Of a stretch of DNA of 64,000 nt, positions 8,741 through 18,088 are shown one piece after another. The translations under genes and the position numbers were made by a program. Position 1 is the first letter of the stretch, and each line of letters begins with the position of its first letter. Source of the stretch: TA-21 sp035620895 (GTDB taxonomy: Archaea; Thermoproteota; Nitrososphaeria; Nitrososphaerales; Nitrososphaeraceae); the NCBI GenBank assembly GCA_035620895.1, contig DASPFY010000004.1:179471-243470 (forward strand), written 5' to 3'. Below the pieces are notes generated by a model. The model was not told the origin of the DNA. It did not search any database and saw only the letters and a list, made by a program, of their open reading frames with translations.

Positions 8741-10231
8741 ATGTATAGATCAAGACACAAACAAGATCTTGATAGACGTGCATTGAATTTCTTGTCGTCA
8801 ATTGACATTGATGATAAAATTCTCTATTATGATATCTTGTGTACCAAAGCACATGTGATAATGCTTCATGATATCCACATATTAAGCAAAAATGAACTTT
8901 TAGAAATTGTAAATGAGCTAGATCGTATTTTGCGTCAGCCAGAAAAACTGGTAAAAGAAGGATTTGAAGATATACATGAAGCGCTTGAAGCTCAATTAAT
9001 TAGAAAGATTGGAGTTGATGTTGCAGGTAAGGTCCAAACAGGAAGATCAAGAAACGATCAGGTAATAACAGATATTAGAATCAAAGCAAGAGATGATTTA
9101 ATTAATATTATATTTCAGCTGAATAATCTCGTTAGATCACTATTACAAAAATCCGAAGAAAATTTGAAGTCAATAATGCCACTTTACACCCATCTACAAC
9201 AAGCCCAGATTGGAAACTTTGCACACTATTTGCTAGCATATTCTGAAAGCTTGATGCGTGAAATAGATAGAATGTTTTCTTTATATAATAGGATAAATCA
9301 ATCTCCACTGGGTGCTGGTCCTGTAGGAGGATCGATTTTTCCAATTGATAGAAAGATGACTGCAAAACTATTGGGCTTTGATAATTTAATATCAAATACA
9401 ATAGATGCGACTTCTTCAAGAGATTTCATGATTGAGTTTGTATCAAATTTATCTTCAATAATGATAACATTAAGTAGAATTGCAGAGGACATGATAATTT
9501 GGTCTTCTCAAGAATTTGGATTCATAGAAATTCATGACAAGCATACATCAACTTCTAGTGCCATGCCACAAAAGAAAAACCCCGATCCATTGGAGTTGAT
9601 AAGATCAAAAACCGCGATTGTAATCGGAAACCATACCAGCATTATGACAATTCTCAAATCACTACCTTCCGGGTACAGCAGAGATTTACAGGATACAAAG
9701 GTTCCATTTTGGAACTCGGTTGACATAGTCTCCTCGTCATTGGAGATAGTAAATGACGTTATTGTTTCTCTTAAAGTGAACAAAGATGTCATGTCCAAAA
9801 CATCAAACACCAGCTATGCAATAGCTCTTGACATAGCTGAAGTAGTAGTTATGAATCACAACATCCCTTTCAGAATTGCCCACAAATTAGTAGGAGCGCT
9901 CATTAATACAGCGATGAACAAGAAAGGTGACAAATCTTTGAAGTATTTGTCCAGTTCAGACATCAGTGAAGTTTTAGAAAAGATGAAAATAAAGATGCCT
10001 CCCGGTAAACTAATTCAAATTATTGAGAATAGTAGTCCTCAAAAGTCGATAGCGCACCGCCGTTCTGAAGGTTCCCCGAGTCCGCAGAATCAGATCAAGA
10101 CCATAAAAAACTACAGATTGCTCTTGAAAAAATACCTTAACGAGGTAGGTAAAAAGAAAAAGAATGTTGATAGTTCTAAAGAAAACATAACAAATACAAT
10201 AAATCTGATAAAGACCAAATCTAGTTCTTAA
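8741..10231 (+). CDS. argH: Argininosuccinate lyase
   Basis: Splits argininosuccinate into arginine and fumarate, the last step of arginine biosynthesis. It is 496 residues, slightly longer than usual because of a Lys/Ser-rich C-terminal tail. Family blocks are VQTGRSRNDQV near residue 101, HLQQAQ, SPLGAGPVGGS and the fumarase/lyase signature TSSAMPQKKNPD near residue 270. Upstream lies a clear TATA stretch (TTATATATATATCA near 8695) about 35 bp before the ATG, so a very short leader is likely. The argF gene lies 170 bp downstream on the other strand, giving two arginine enzymes side by side. Confidence 0.96.
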   Translation: MYRSRHKQDLDRRALNFLSSIDIDDKILYYDILCTKAHVIMLHDIHILSKNELLEIVNELDRILRQPEKLVKEGFEDIHEALEAQLIRKIGVDVAGKVQTGRSRNDQVITDIRIKARDDLINIIFQLNNLVRSLLQKSEENLKSIMPLYTHLQQAQIGNFAHYLLAYSESLMREIDRMFSLYNRINQSPLGAGPVGGSIFPIDRKMTAKLLGFDNLISNTIDATSSRDFMIEFVSNLSSIMITLSRIAEDMIIWSSQEFGFIEIHDKHTSTSSAMPQKKNPDPLELIRSKTAIVIGNHTSIMTILKSLPSGYSRDLQDTKVPFWNSVDIVSSSLEIVNDVIVSLKVNKDVMSKTSNTSYAIALDIAEVVVMNHNIPFRIAHKLVGALINTAMNKKGDKSLKYLSSSDISEVLEKMKIKMPPGKLIQIIENSSPQKSIAHRRSEGSPSPQNQIKTIKNYRLLLKKYLNEVGKKKKNVDSSKENITNTINLIKTKSSS

Positions 10232-10400
10232 CAATAGTATTACTAATTCTGATCCTAATCTAATACATCCTGTGGCATGCTATTATAATCGTTACTATTC
10301 ATATGACATTCATACTTAATCTAGTAGTAATAAATGGAAAACTTGAAGAAAATATGGTTTGAGGATGATAATAATAAGTTCTAATAAAAAATATCATAGG

Positions 10401-11336
10401 TTAACCAAGTAAACTAGTGAGGAGTGATTTTTGTACATGGAGTCTGTTCTCTGCCTCGTCCCACACGACAGATTTTTTTCCGTCTATTACGTCCGACGTT
10501 ACTTCCTGCCCGCGTCTTGCAGGCAAACAATGCAAGAAAATTGCATCGTCTTTTGAGTAACTCATGAGCTTTCCGTTTACTTGATACTTTGGAATAAAAG
10601 TAGATTTTCTTTTCTCGTCCTCTTTTTCCTTTCCAATAGATACAAACGTATCTGTAACTACAACATCTGCATTCTTTACTGCATCAATTGGTTCCCTTAC
10701 TATAGTAAACTTAGAGTTTTTCAATTTTGATTCTTTGGTTACTACATCAAGTATGGATTGTGGAGGCTCGTAGCTTTGTGGAATGGCAGCATTGATATTA
10801 ATTCCCATTTTTGCACATCCTATTAACAGGTCATTGCAGACATTATTGCCATCCCCAACCCAAGCTAGTGTTAAATCTTTAAAGCTCTTTTTGTGTTCTA
10901 GAATAGTCATAAGGTCAGCCAAAATTTGACATGGATGATATAAATCAGATAGGCCATTAATTACAGGAATCTTACAATTTTGTACCAATTCTAATATTGT
11001 GTTATGAGAGTAAACTCTTGCCACCAAACAATCTACATATAATGAGATTGTTCTAGCAGTATCTTCAATAGATTCACCTCTAGATAGCTGAAGATCATTG
11101 GAATTTAGATAGATTGTATTACCGCCCAATTGAAACATGGCAGTTTCAAAGCTCAAGCGAGTCCTAGTGGATGGTTTTTCAAACATTAGAGCAAGTGTCT
11201 TCCCATATAAGGATTGATTGCTACTGTTCCCATCTTTCTTATTCTTAAACTCAATTGCATGTTCAATTAATTTTAGAATTTCATCAACAGTCAAATCCTC
11301 AATACTAGTGAGATATTTCTTACTTAATGAGATCAT
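10401..11336 (-). CDS. argF: Ornithine carbamoyltransferase
   Basis: Transfers the carbamoyl group to ornithine to form citrulline in arginine biosynthesis. It is 311 residues. The carbamoyl-phosphate site STRTR is at residues 56-60, and the ornithine-side motif HCLP is at 269-272, followed by ARRGQEV. Both are intact. Its start lies inside the end of ftsY (17-base overlap), so it is probably co-transcribed and translated with ftsY and pfdA. The head-on pairing with argH is unusual only in that the two genes converge. Confidence 0.96.
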   Translation of the reverse strand: MISLSKKYLTSIEDLTVDEILKLIEHAIEFKNKKDGNSSNQSLYGKTLALMFEKPSTRTRLSFETAMFQLGGNTIYLNSNDLQLSRGESIEDTARTISLYVDCLVARVYSHNTILELVQNCKIPVINGLSDLYHPCQILADLMTILEHKKSFKDLTLAWVGDGNNVCNDLLIGCAKMGININAAIPQSYEPPQSILDVVTKESKLKNSKFTIVREPIDAVKNADVVVTDTFVSIGKEKEDEKRKSTFIPKYQVNGKLMSYSKDDAIFLHCLPARRGQEVTSDVIDGKKSVVWDEAENRLHVQKSLLTSLLG

Positions 11337-12753
11337 TTATATCATCATCAGTCAAATAAACAACCCCATCTTTCTCCTTTCCATTTTCAGATTCAGATTT
11401 GGTCTTATTTTCCTTCTTATTCTTTTCTTTTTTACTTTCAATATCATCAACTGTATTCTGTTTACAATTATCAGTATCCTTTTTGTTTTTATCTTTATTA
11501 TCACTAAACATCTTTTTGAAAAATGACCCACTCTTTGATTTTGGTACATTAATCTCCACATTTGATTCCATTTTCTGTTTCTCTGAATTATGATTTAATT
11601 GGCCATCAATCAACTTCTGATTATCTTTGGTATGTTTTGATTCTGCTTCTAATACTGGCGACGTTGATAGTTTCTTGGTCTCCATCAATTTATCAACTTC
11701 GTTAGCTGACCTTGCCTGTTTAGCAGAATTGGATTGTGACTCCACACTTGGAATCTCAATTACAGATTGTTTTTTGCCAATATCATCAATGGAAGATATT
11801 CCGCTTAGAGTCAGGTCTTTACTAGTTTTTTCATATACCCTATCTTTGAAAATAGAATCAAGAAATCTATCATGATCAAATTCTTCCAAATCTCCATATC
11901 CCTGTCCCATTCCAAGATACAAGATTGGTTTATGTGTCAAATAGGCAATTGAAATAGCTGCGCCACCTTTGGAGTCAGCATCACTTTTTGTTAATATCGA
12001 ACCATCATACTTTGTATATTGAAAAAATTCTCGAGATTGGTTAACAGTATCGTTCCCCGCCAGAGAGTCACCAACAAATATTTTCATATCAGGTTTTGTA
12101 ACTCTGATTATCTTACTAACTTCCTCCATTAAATTCTTTGAAGTTTGCATTCTTCCAGCGGTATCGATCAATACAACATCAATGTAATTCTTTTTTGCGT
12201 GTTCTAATGCATCTCTTGCAACTGCCGACGGATCAGCACCATATCTCTGTGAGATTACCTTAACATTAAGATTGTTACCATGATGTGTGATCTGTTCTAT
12301 CGCACCCGCTCTGTGTGTATCTGCAGCTGCCAGAACAACCGAAATTCCTCTATTCCTTAATAATTTACAAAATTTTGCAATAGTGGTAGTTTTTCCTGTA
12401 CCATTGATACCAAGAAAGATAATAGAATACGGACCAGCTTTTGATTTTTTCTTTTCCAAAATAGATTGAATAATATCTGTTTTGGTATCAGTCGACAAGA
12501 ATAACTCGTGTAAAAAAGAATATAATTTTGTCGTGATTACCTCATCAGAATTTTCGTTCCTTTCGCGTTTCAAATCCAACATTTCTGCTTTTATTTTGGA
12601 TGTCATTTCATCAACAATTTCATGAGCTACATCATTTTCCATAAGACTTATCTGCAGTTCGTCCAGAATAGACTCAATATCCTTTTTAGAAAATGATTTT
12701 TGACTAAGATTTCTTGTGGTTTCAGAAAATATTTTTTTTAATTTTTCAAACAA
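11320..12753 (-). CDS. ftsY: Signal recognition particle receptor FtsY with a long C-terminal charged tail
   Basis: SRP receptor GTPase that docks ribosome-SRP complexes at the membrane. The N domain (residues 1-100) and G domain carry GINGTGKTT (115-123), DTHRAGA (145-151), DTAGRMQ (197-203) and TKSD (255-258), and end near residue 304. A tail of about 170 residues follows. It is very rich in Lys, Glu, Asp, Asn and Ser, and ends with VVYLTDDDINDLIK. In well-known FtsY proteins the charged membrane-contact region is N-terminal; here the N-terminus is short. The tail overlaps the argF start by 17 bases. pfdA lies 20 bp upstream. Confidence 0.95.
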   Translation of the reverse strand: MFEKLKKIFSETTRNLSQKSFSKKDIESILDELQISLMENDVAHEIVDEMTSKIKAEMLDLKRERNENSDEVITTKLYSFLHELFLSTDTKTDIIQSILEKKKSKAGPYSIIFLGINGTGKTTTIAKFCKLLRNRGISVVLAAADTHRAGAIEQITHHGNNLNVKVISQRYGADPSAVARDALEHAKKNYIDVVLIDTAGRMQTSKNLMEEVSKIIRVTKPDMKIFVGDSLAGNDTVNQSREFFQYTKYDGSILTKSDADSKGGAAISIAYLTHKPILYLGMGQGYGDLEEFDHDRFLDSIFKDRVYEKTSKDLTLSGISSIDDIGKKQSVIEIPSVESQSNSAKQARSANEVDKLMETKKLSTSPVLEAESKHTKDNQKLIDGQLNHNSEKQKMESNVEINVPKSKSGSFFKKMFSDNKDKNKKDTDNCKQNTVDDIESKKEKNKKENKTKSESENGKEKDGVVYLTDDDINDLIK

Positions 12754-12773
12754 ACGGACTGCAATCCTACCTC

Positions 12774-13232
12774 TTATGAATTTTGAGCTCTTTGGGATTT
12801 TTGCATTTCAGCATTTACTTCATTTTGGAGTTGATTCATACGAATTGCAATCTGCTCTTTTTGTGATTGTAATTGTTTTAATGCCAGATCAAATTCCTTA
12901 ATTTTTAACTCAACATAATTTTTCGCATTTTCCTTAGACTTTTCAATAGTAACGCCTGAGCCTACATTAACAAGTAGATTTCTTACCTGTGGAACTGTGA
13001 CCTTGAGATATACGCCAATCCCTATCGGGACGAGAGATTCTTCCTGATTAGTAGAAGACAATTCTTGAATTGCCTCTGAAGCCAGATGGGCCTCTGTTAT
13101 AAGTCTGGTTACTGTGGATTCCTTTGTTAAAATGTCATTCATGTAAGCTTCTAGTATTTTTGATTGCTGGAGCATTTCACTGATTTTTTGCTCAGATGAA
13201 ATTTGGTCTTTAGAATTTTCTCTAGAGGTCAT
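12774..13232 (-). CDS. pfdA: Prefoldin alpha subunit
   Basis: Alpha subunit of the hexameric prefoldin chaperone, which passes unfolded proteins to the thermosome. It is 152 residues, with two heptad-patterned coiled-coil arms flanking the beta-hairpin segment ESLVPIGIGVYLKVTV (about 75-90) and the conserved VNVGSGVTIEKS. The last 30 residues continue the coiled coil (QKEQIAIRMNQLQNEVNAEMQ). It is the first gene of pfdA-ftsY-argF. Adjacency of pfdA and ftsY is conserved in many archaea, where ribosomal proteins LX and L31e often precede them; those are absent here. Confidence 0.93.
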   Translation of the reverse strand: MTSRENSKDQISSEQKISEMLQQSKILEAYMNDILTKESTVTRLITEAHLASEAIQELSSTNQEESLVPIGIGVYLKVTVPQVRNLLVNVGSGVTIEKSKENAKNYVELKIKEFDLALKQLQSQKEQIAIRMNQLQNEVNAEMQKSQRAQNS

Positions 13233-13336
13233 CTTATTACTACATTTTGTGAGTAAAAAACTGGCATATAACTTTGACTAAAAAGTAGGTAATTCATAGA
13301 GACTTTTAGATCGTGTTTATCATAGAAAATTTAGGA

Positions 13337-13903
13337 TCAAGTCTTACCCTTTTTTGAAATGATGTAAAATCCATGAGCAGAAATCAAGAAGGCGGCCAAT
13401 GACATCTTTGTTGCAAAGACCAAGTTCCACGGTGTTTGAGGGTTTGGATACGGAATATTAATGCTATCTAAATTAATGCTTCCACCTAAGGCATTGAGCG
13501 TTATCATAGAGCTCCATACGACAAAATTGTAGACAAATTCATACAGTGAAACTACTACTATTGCCAAAACGATTATCTGGAGTATTGAGCGCAGAGCCGG
13601 CGAAACCTCCTTTACTTTGTCAGCACCTAATTTGGTAACACAGTACCATGCTATGACTGAAACAATCATAAGATAGGTAATCAGTTTTGAAAGTCCTTTG
13701 AATGGAAATTCTGTTTTTACTAAAATCTCTCCTATCACAATTTTCCCAGTTGCAGCATACTCAATTATGCTTTGATATAATGCATAAAATGTAATCGTGG
13801 CCATAAAGATTGCAGATATATAGAAAACAATAAGGTATACAGTTCTAGCAGTTATCCTTTTTTCAATTGAATAGTACATGATGGGAATTGCTATATTTGA
13901 CAA
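13337..13903 (-). CDS. Membrane protein of unknown function, four segments
   Basis: A 188-residue membrane protein with about four hydrophobic helices. The first is YLIVFYISAIFMATITFYAL (about 24-43), followed by LITYLMIVSVIAWYCV, SILQIIVLAIVVVSLYEFVYNFVVW and a C-terminal helix ending in Lys-rich KKGKT. The middle segment includes NALGGSINLDSINIPYPNP, probably exposed outside. The start is TTG. It lies 100 bp upstream of pfdA in the same direction and could be co-transcribed. I do not recognise a family with a known job. Confidence 0.8.
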   Translation of the reverse strand: MSNIAIPIMYYSIEKRITARTVYLIVFYISAIFMATITFYALYQSIIEYAATGKIVIGEILVKTEFPFKGLSKLITYLMIVSVIAWYCVTKLGADKVKEVSPALRSILQIIVLAIVVVSLYEFVYNFVVWSSMITLNALGGSINLDSINIPYPNPQTPWNLVFATKMSLAAFLISAHGFYIISKKGKT

Positions 13904-13973
13904 ATGCTATCAAATATATAATTATACTTCTAATTGAGTGGATCTTGATACTAATCCACCACTTGTATGTATT

Positions 13974-14072
13974 TCATTCAAGACCAGACACAACTTGTTC
14001 ATCTGTAAATACCGGATGATTACAAGTAGGAGAGAATGCCGCACTAAATACATATTCAGTTGATTTATCCAT
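13974..14072 (-). CDS. Possible 32-residue small ORF
   Basis: An ATG-started minus-strand frame lies between two divergent genes. It encodes a 32-residue peptide containing FSAAFSPTCNHPVFTDE. The composition is protein-like and the frame fills most of the divergent gap, but there is no independent support such as a paralogue. The start would lie 8 bp from the start of the DHH gene on the other strand. It may be chance. Confidence 0.2.
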   Translation of the reverse strand: MDKSTEYVFSAAFSPTCNHPVFTDEQVVSGLE

Positions 14073-14080
14073 ACCAGTAA

Positions 14081-15031
14081 ATGCGTATAATAATATGCTC
14101 ACATGAAGCAGATATTGACGGTATATATTCTGCCTCCGTTGCCTTGATGAAGTTTCCCAGGGCTAAACTTTCATTCTATAACTATGGATTGGATAACTTT
14201 AAAAAAATGTTTGATTATGTAAAAAATGAATCCAAGAAGTCATCCACGGGCCTTGTGGTTATTTCTGATCTTGGTATAAATGATGATAAAGTATCTGCAT
14301 TGTGTATGGACTCAATTCAATATCTGAAAAGGAGACGATGGTCTGTTATTTGGGTAGATCATCATCCCTGGCAAAAAAAATCGATAATGTCAATTAGAAA
14401 GATGTGTAAATTGTTTCATAGTTCATCTGGAAAAAAATGTGCCACCGAAATCATGTATGAAAAATTCATGTACAAGAACAAGATTGCTGAGCAGTTAAAG
14501 CGGTTAGCTCACAGCTCGGACTTTATGACCGATATCAAAAGACATGATTCCAGGGTCTCTGAATTAATCCATTTTTACAGAATTAGTGTAAATCCTAGAC
14601 AAAAACTTGAATTTCTGGCACAAAAAGCTTCGCACGGAATATTGTGGGATTCAGATATGCAGGAGGATTATGTAAAGTTCCTAAAAGTTGCGGATTTTCA
14701 AAAAAGAGAATCACTGAAGACGCTAAGAATAAAGAAAATCTTGTCATTTGATGTGGCCTTTGTGTTTACATACCCGTACGTTCAGGCAAGCCTTTTTTCT
14801 CATGAGCTATTCTCGAACTTGAAGGTTGACCTCATCATGCTCATTAATCGGCATGGAAAAGTTAGCATAAGAAGGAATTCAGACAGACTTTCATGTAGCA
14901 AGATAGCATCTTATTTCGTTGAGGGAGGGGGACATGAATTTGCATCAGGTGGGATGTTGAAAAGTAATCCGAAAGACTTTACTGCCTGCATAAAAGAGAT
15001 GAAAGAGGCAGTAGTTAAGTCCCTAAAATGA
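14081..15031 (+). CDS. DHH/DHHA1-family phosphoesterase
   Basis: A 316-residue DHH-superfamily phosphoesterase, related to RecJ and nano-RNA or cyclic-dinucleotide hydrolases. Motif I is SHEADIDG (His8, Asp11, Asp13), motif II is ISDLG (Asp63), and motif III is VDHHPW (His94, His95). The C-terminal DHHA1 RNA/DNA-binding motif is GGGHEFASGG at about 282-291. All metal-binding motifs are present, so activity is expected on short nucleic acids or phosphoanhydrides; the substrate cannot be read from sequence. It is followed by rpoP, a neighbourhood seen in other archaea. Confidence 0.9.
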   Translation: MRIIICSHEADIDGIYSASVALMKFPRAKLSFYNYGLDNFKKMFDYVKNESKKSSTGLVVISDLGINDDKVSALCMDSIQYLKRRRWSVIWVDHHPWQKKSIMSIRKMCKLFHSSSGKKCATEIMYEKFMYKNKIAEQLKRLAHSSDFMTDIKRHDSRVSELIHFYRISVNPRQKLEFLAQKASHGILWDSDMQEDYVKFLKVADFQKRESLKTLRIKKILSFDVAFVFTYPYVQASLFSHELFSNLKVDLIMLINRHGKVSIRRNSDRLSCSKIASYFVEGGGHEFASGGMLKSNPKDFTACIKEMKEAVVKSLK

Positions 15032-15124
15032 CCATCCATATTTACAACAAGTCATATGGTATATACTGCTTGATTTGGAGCCAACTGGAATTTACGAGAA
15101 AACAAATAAATTTCAATTCACATA

Positions 15125-15301
15125 ATGATAATTGTGGCTAGCGAAAATACGATTGGTAGTGTAATTTACGAATGTATGAGATGCGGTACTCCGGTTTCTA
15201 ATGAAGAGCTTTCCAAGTTACCTGAAATAAAGTGCATATGTGGATTTAGAGTATTTCGAAAGGCAAGACAACCAATAGTAAAGCAACTAAAGGCGGTTTA
15301 G
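15125..15301 (+). CDS. rpoP: DNA-directed RNA polymerase subunit P (Rpo12)
   Basis: A 58-residue zinc-binding subunit of archaeal RNA polymerase. The frame shows YECMRCGTPVSNEELSKLP, then IKCICGFRVFRKARQP and a C-terminal IVKQLKAV, the usual layout of this subunit. The second zinc half is Cys-x-Cys-Gly rather than the common Cys-x-x-Cys-Gly. It starts at ATG 15125; a GTG at 15134 is an alternative. It lies 93 bp after the DHH phosphoesterase and before another zinc-ribbon gene. Confidence 0.88.
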   Translation: MIIVASENTIGSVIYECMRCGTPVSNEELSKLPEIKCICGFRVFRKARQPIVKQLKAV

Positions 15302-15381
15302 TGTCGAATTAGAAATTTCTGTCATATCGACCATTCGAGTCTACTCAAGGCTTATTTGTTAGAATTTAGGTTGATAATAAC

Positions 15382-15549
15382 ATGAAGATAGTCTGCCCCG
15401 ATTGTAAGAAGCCCGCTGAACTTTCAGATGATTTTAGCTTTGTGAAATGTCAATTTTGCAATTTAGAAATGACCTATGGGGAATATGTAAAGTACATCGC
15501 ATATAGAGATGTAAGATATAGAGACATTCTGAATGATTATAAGAAATAA
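15382..15549 (+). CDS. 55-residue zinc-ribbon protein
   Basis: A small ORF encoding 55 residues with two cysteine pairs: CPDC at 5-8 and CQFC at 23-26. The second half is Tyr/Arg-rich and helical (EYVKYIAYRDVRYRDILNDY). This is a single zinc ribbon with a basic helix, typical of many Nitrososphaeria micro-proteins that may bind nucleic acid. It follows rpoP by 80 bp on the same strand. The function is unknown. Confidence 0.7.
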   Translation: MKIVCPDCKKPAELSDDFSFVKCQFCNLEMTYGEYVKYIAYRDVRYRDILNDYKK

Positions 15550-15691
15550 AATACCAAAGATGGTAACTATAATTAATTAAGATTTACCCTCCAATGTAGA
15601 CAATCATCATTTATACTACCTTAAACTCGATACTCTATTTGGCCGGGTGAGAATTTATAATCGTATATTCCAAGTTTTAGATTGGTAATAT

Positions 15692-16903
15692 CTATTTTTT
15701 TATCATGGTCGAAACTATAGACAGTACATCTCGGTCCTTTATTTGATAGTCACCAGGTAACCTTAAGCCATTTCTGACATCAACGGCATATACAATGCCT
15801 TTGGACAATTCGGTATGTATATCACTTGCTAGATCTTGTACGGACGAACCATTTTTCATTAAAAAGGCATCAGGAAGTACGTTACCCTTCTTATCTGACA
15901 ATCTATTTGGATCTGAAACTGGATAAACGACATTCATATTTAATAACTTGAAGACTGCGATGTTTAATGCAAACTGTACACCAGTTCTAAGATATTCTCC
16001 CAACACATCCTTCCTGATAAAATTGAGTGCCCACTTTTGTTTCTCATTGAGTATGGTATTTTCGTAAATATCGAATATTTCGTCTCCGGGTGAATATTTT
16101 ATCAAACCTCTATTCTGTGCCCTCCTCAGAGTAAGTTCAGCATCGGCACTTGACGGAATTACAAACATATGTTTATTGTGTTCACGAAGTCTCTTGAAAT
16201 TTTCCGCAGCAGGGGGTAGATCTATTTTATTAGCAACTATCAACGAAGGCTTTGATATCTCTCTCAGAGTAGAAACAAATCTTCTACTTTCATAAGAATC
16301 TAATTCATGTATGTTCCGGTCAGTTAGATTATTTTCAATGATTGATTTTCTTACGTGCCATTCCTTTACTCCTATTCCACCAAATATTTCAGTGACGGCA
16401 CGGGGTATGTCCATACCTGTATTTGTCATCCTTGAAATCTTTTCTCGATTCCCCTCAAATAATTTGAGGTACCACAAAACCAGTTCTTCTTCAATATCCG
16501 ATACATCTGCAATTGGGTCACCGGCTCCGGCCTCTGCTATTTTTCCAGATGCATCAATACTCCCAGATGCATCAACAATGTGGAGCAATACATCAGATTG
16601 TGCGGCAACGGACAAGAATTGATTACCAAGACCCTTACCTTCCCACGCACCCTTTATGAGACCAGGGAGGTCTATCAACTCTACAGGAATAAATCTCCAT
16701 CCATCCTTACATAATGAATTCCGAGGGTTGTCTTCCACTCCAAATTCTTTGTGTACACATAGGGTAATTACATGAGCATTTCCATGAATTGGCTTTTTTG
16801 TTGTAAATGGGTAGTTTGCAATTTCTTCATTGCCTAAGGTAGCGGAATTAAAGAAAGTAGTTTTGCCAGTGTTTGTTTTACCTATCAAACCAATTCTTAT
16901 CAC
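15692..16903 (-). CDS. Obg/YchF-related GTPase with TGS domain
   Basis: A 403-residue OBG-family GTPase of the archaeal YchF-like type. It has the P-loop GKTNTGKT (8-15), the switch II block DLPGLIKGAWEGKGLGNQFLS, and NKIDLP for guanine recognition. The C-terminal 80 residues form a TGS-type domain (GIVYAVDVRNGLRLPGDYQ, then DRDVLSIVS). The family is thought to act on ribosomes or translation; the exact role in archaea is not established. A TATA box lies about 28 bp upstream of the ATG. Confidence 0.92.
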   Translation of the reverse strand: MIRIGLIGKTNTGKTTFFNSATLGNEEIANYPFTTKKPIHGNAHVITLCVHKEFGVEDNPRNSLCKDGWRFIPVELIDLPGLIKGAWEGKGLGNQFLSVAAQSDVLLHIVDASGSIDASGKIAEAGAGDPIADVSDIEEELVLWYLKLFEGNREKISRMTNTGMDIPRAVTEIFGGIGVKEWHVRKSIIENNLTDRNIHELDSYESRRFVSTLREISKPSLIVANKIDLPPAAENFKRLREHNKHMFVIPSSADAELTLRRAQNRGLIKYSPGDEIFDIYENTILNEKQKWALNFIRKDVLGEYLRTGVQFALNIAVFKLLNMNVVYPVSDPNRLSDKKGNVLPDAFLMKNGSSVQDLASDIHTELSKGIVYAVDVRNGLRLPGDYQIKDRDVLSIVSTMIKK

Positions 16904-16923
16904 ATATCTATTATTTTTGCTTG

Positions 16924-16936
16924 ATTATTTATATCT
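16924..16936 (-). promoter_or_regulatory. TATA box of the TGS GTPase gene
   Basis: On the minus strand the stretch AGATATAAATAAT is centred about 28 bp before the ATG at 16903. That spacing predicts transcription starting at or just before the start codon, so this would be a leaderless mRNA. Confidence 0.55.
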
Positions 16937-17122
16937 AGCAAGTATGTTTAACCAGAAATAAAATTCCAGTTAAAACAGCTCTATCCAGCATAGATGAGAG
17001 CATTCAATTTTGTACATAAAGTTCTATATGAACCAAATAGAAATTTCTTTAGTGATTAACTTACGTTTTATTCCATCTCAAGACTTTAATAATTATATTA
17101 TGAATCTTTAATATCAACAAAA

Positions 17123-18061
17123 ATGCACACAGAATTAGGATCTCAAATTAAAAAAGTTCTAGTTATCGGCCTTGGGCAACTGGGCTTGCCTGTTGCAAAG
17201 TACGTGAAAGATAGAGGATTTGAAACATTTGGTTATGATATAAACCACCGAAGACTAGAAGACGCAGAAAAAACTCACGGAATAAAAAGTATAAAACGGT
17301 TTGATGATATCGATGTTTTTATATTGTGTGTATCGACCCACGATCCCAATGATGAATATACACCTTTTGTAGATGGCTTATTCTCAGTCGCTCAGAAAAT
17401 ATCAAGAGAAGCCAAAAATGGTTCGCTTGTTTCCATAGAAAGTACAGTACCCAAAGGAACTTCAAAGAAAATATTTGAAATGCTAAACCACAGACTTCAT
17501 GTGGCTCATGCTCCTCATAGATGGTATTCGCTTGAAGAGGATGTACATGGTGTAAATCAGATTAGAGTAATTGGCGGAGTAAGTGATTGCTGTTTAAAAA
17601 TAGCTCTACAATTTTACGATAGTAGTAACGAAGTTCTAGAATTCAATGATAACATTGCTAGTAATAATAACCACGAAAATTGCGGAAGAAATGGTCTTGG
17701 TATTCCAATGCACCCTGTATCTGAAATAGAAATTGCAGAATTGAGTAAAATAATTGAAAATGCTGACAGATATATGCAAATAGCATTCTCTGAAGATCTT
17801 TACCTTTACTGTCAAGCTAATAATGTTAACTTCGGAGAATTAAGGGACGCCTTGAATACCAAATGGAATGTGAAGATACTTGAGCCTCGAGATGGGGTAG
17901 GAGGACATTGCTTGCCCAAAGACACAAAAATGTTCTTGCAATCATCAAAGTCAATAAAAAGCAAGATCTTGATGGCAGCAATGCAAGTTGACCAGGATTA
18001 TCGAAGATTTAGAGAGTTGCGAGGTTACAGATTAGTTCCACCAGCCATTAACAGTTCATAA
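17123..18061 (+). CDS. Short UDP-glucose/GDP-mannose dehydrogenase-family protein
   Basis: A nucleotide-sugar dehydrogenase of 312 residues, against about 420-440 in the usual family. It has the NAD-binding IGLGQLGLPVAK (15-26), ESTVPKGTS (106-114), the conserved AELSKIIENADRYMQIAF (with Lys209 and Asn213) and the active-site GVGGHCLPKD with Cys263. It stops about 50 residues after the catalytic Cys, so the C-terminal UDP-binding domain is missing. Because it ends in a normal sequence before a stop, this may be a natural short form. A PIG-L deacetylase follows after 27 bp, suggesting envelope sugar chemistry. Confidence 0.85.
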   Translation: MHTELGSQIKKVLVIGLGQLGLPVAKYVKDRGFETFGYDINHRRLEDAEKTHGIKSIKRFDDIDVFILCVSTHDPNDEYTPFVDGLFSVAQKISREAKNGSLVSIESTVPKGTSKKIFEMLNHRLHVAHAPHRWYSLEEDVHGVNQIRVIGGVSDCCLKIALQFYDSSNEVLEFNDNIASNNNHENCGRNGLGIPMHPVSEIEIAELSKIIENADRYMQIAFSEDLYLYCQANNVNFGELRDALNTKWNVKILEPRDGVGGHCLPKDTKMFLQSSKSIKSKILMAAMQVDQDYRRFRELRGYRLVPPAINSS

Positions 18062-18088
18062 ATAGGCTAATTATCTAACTCTGGTTGT

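Noticed and set aside
11399..11593. Plus-strand frames over the FtsY tail (for example 11399-11593)
   Set aside because: They are Phe/Leu/Ser-rich shadows of the Lys/Glu-rich minus-strand coding sequence.
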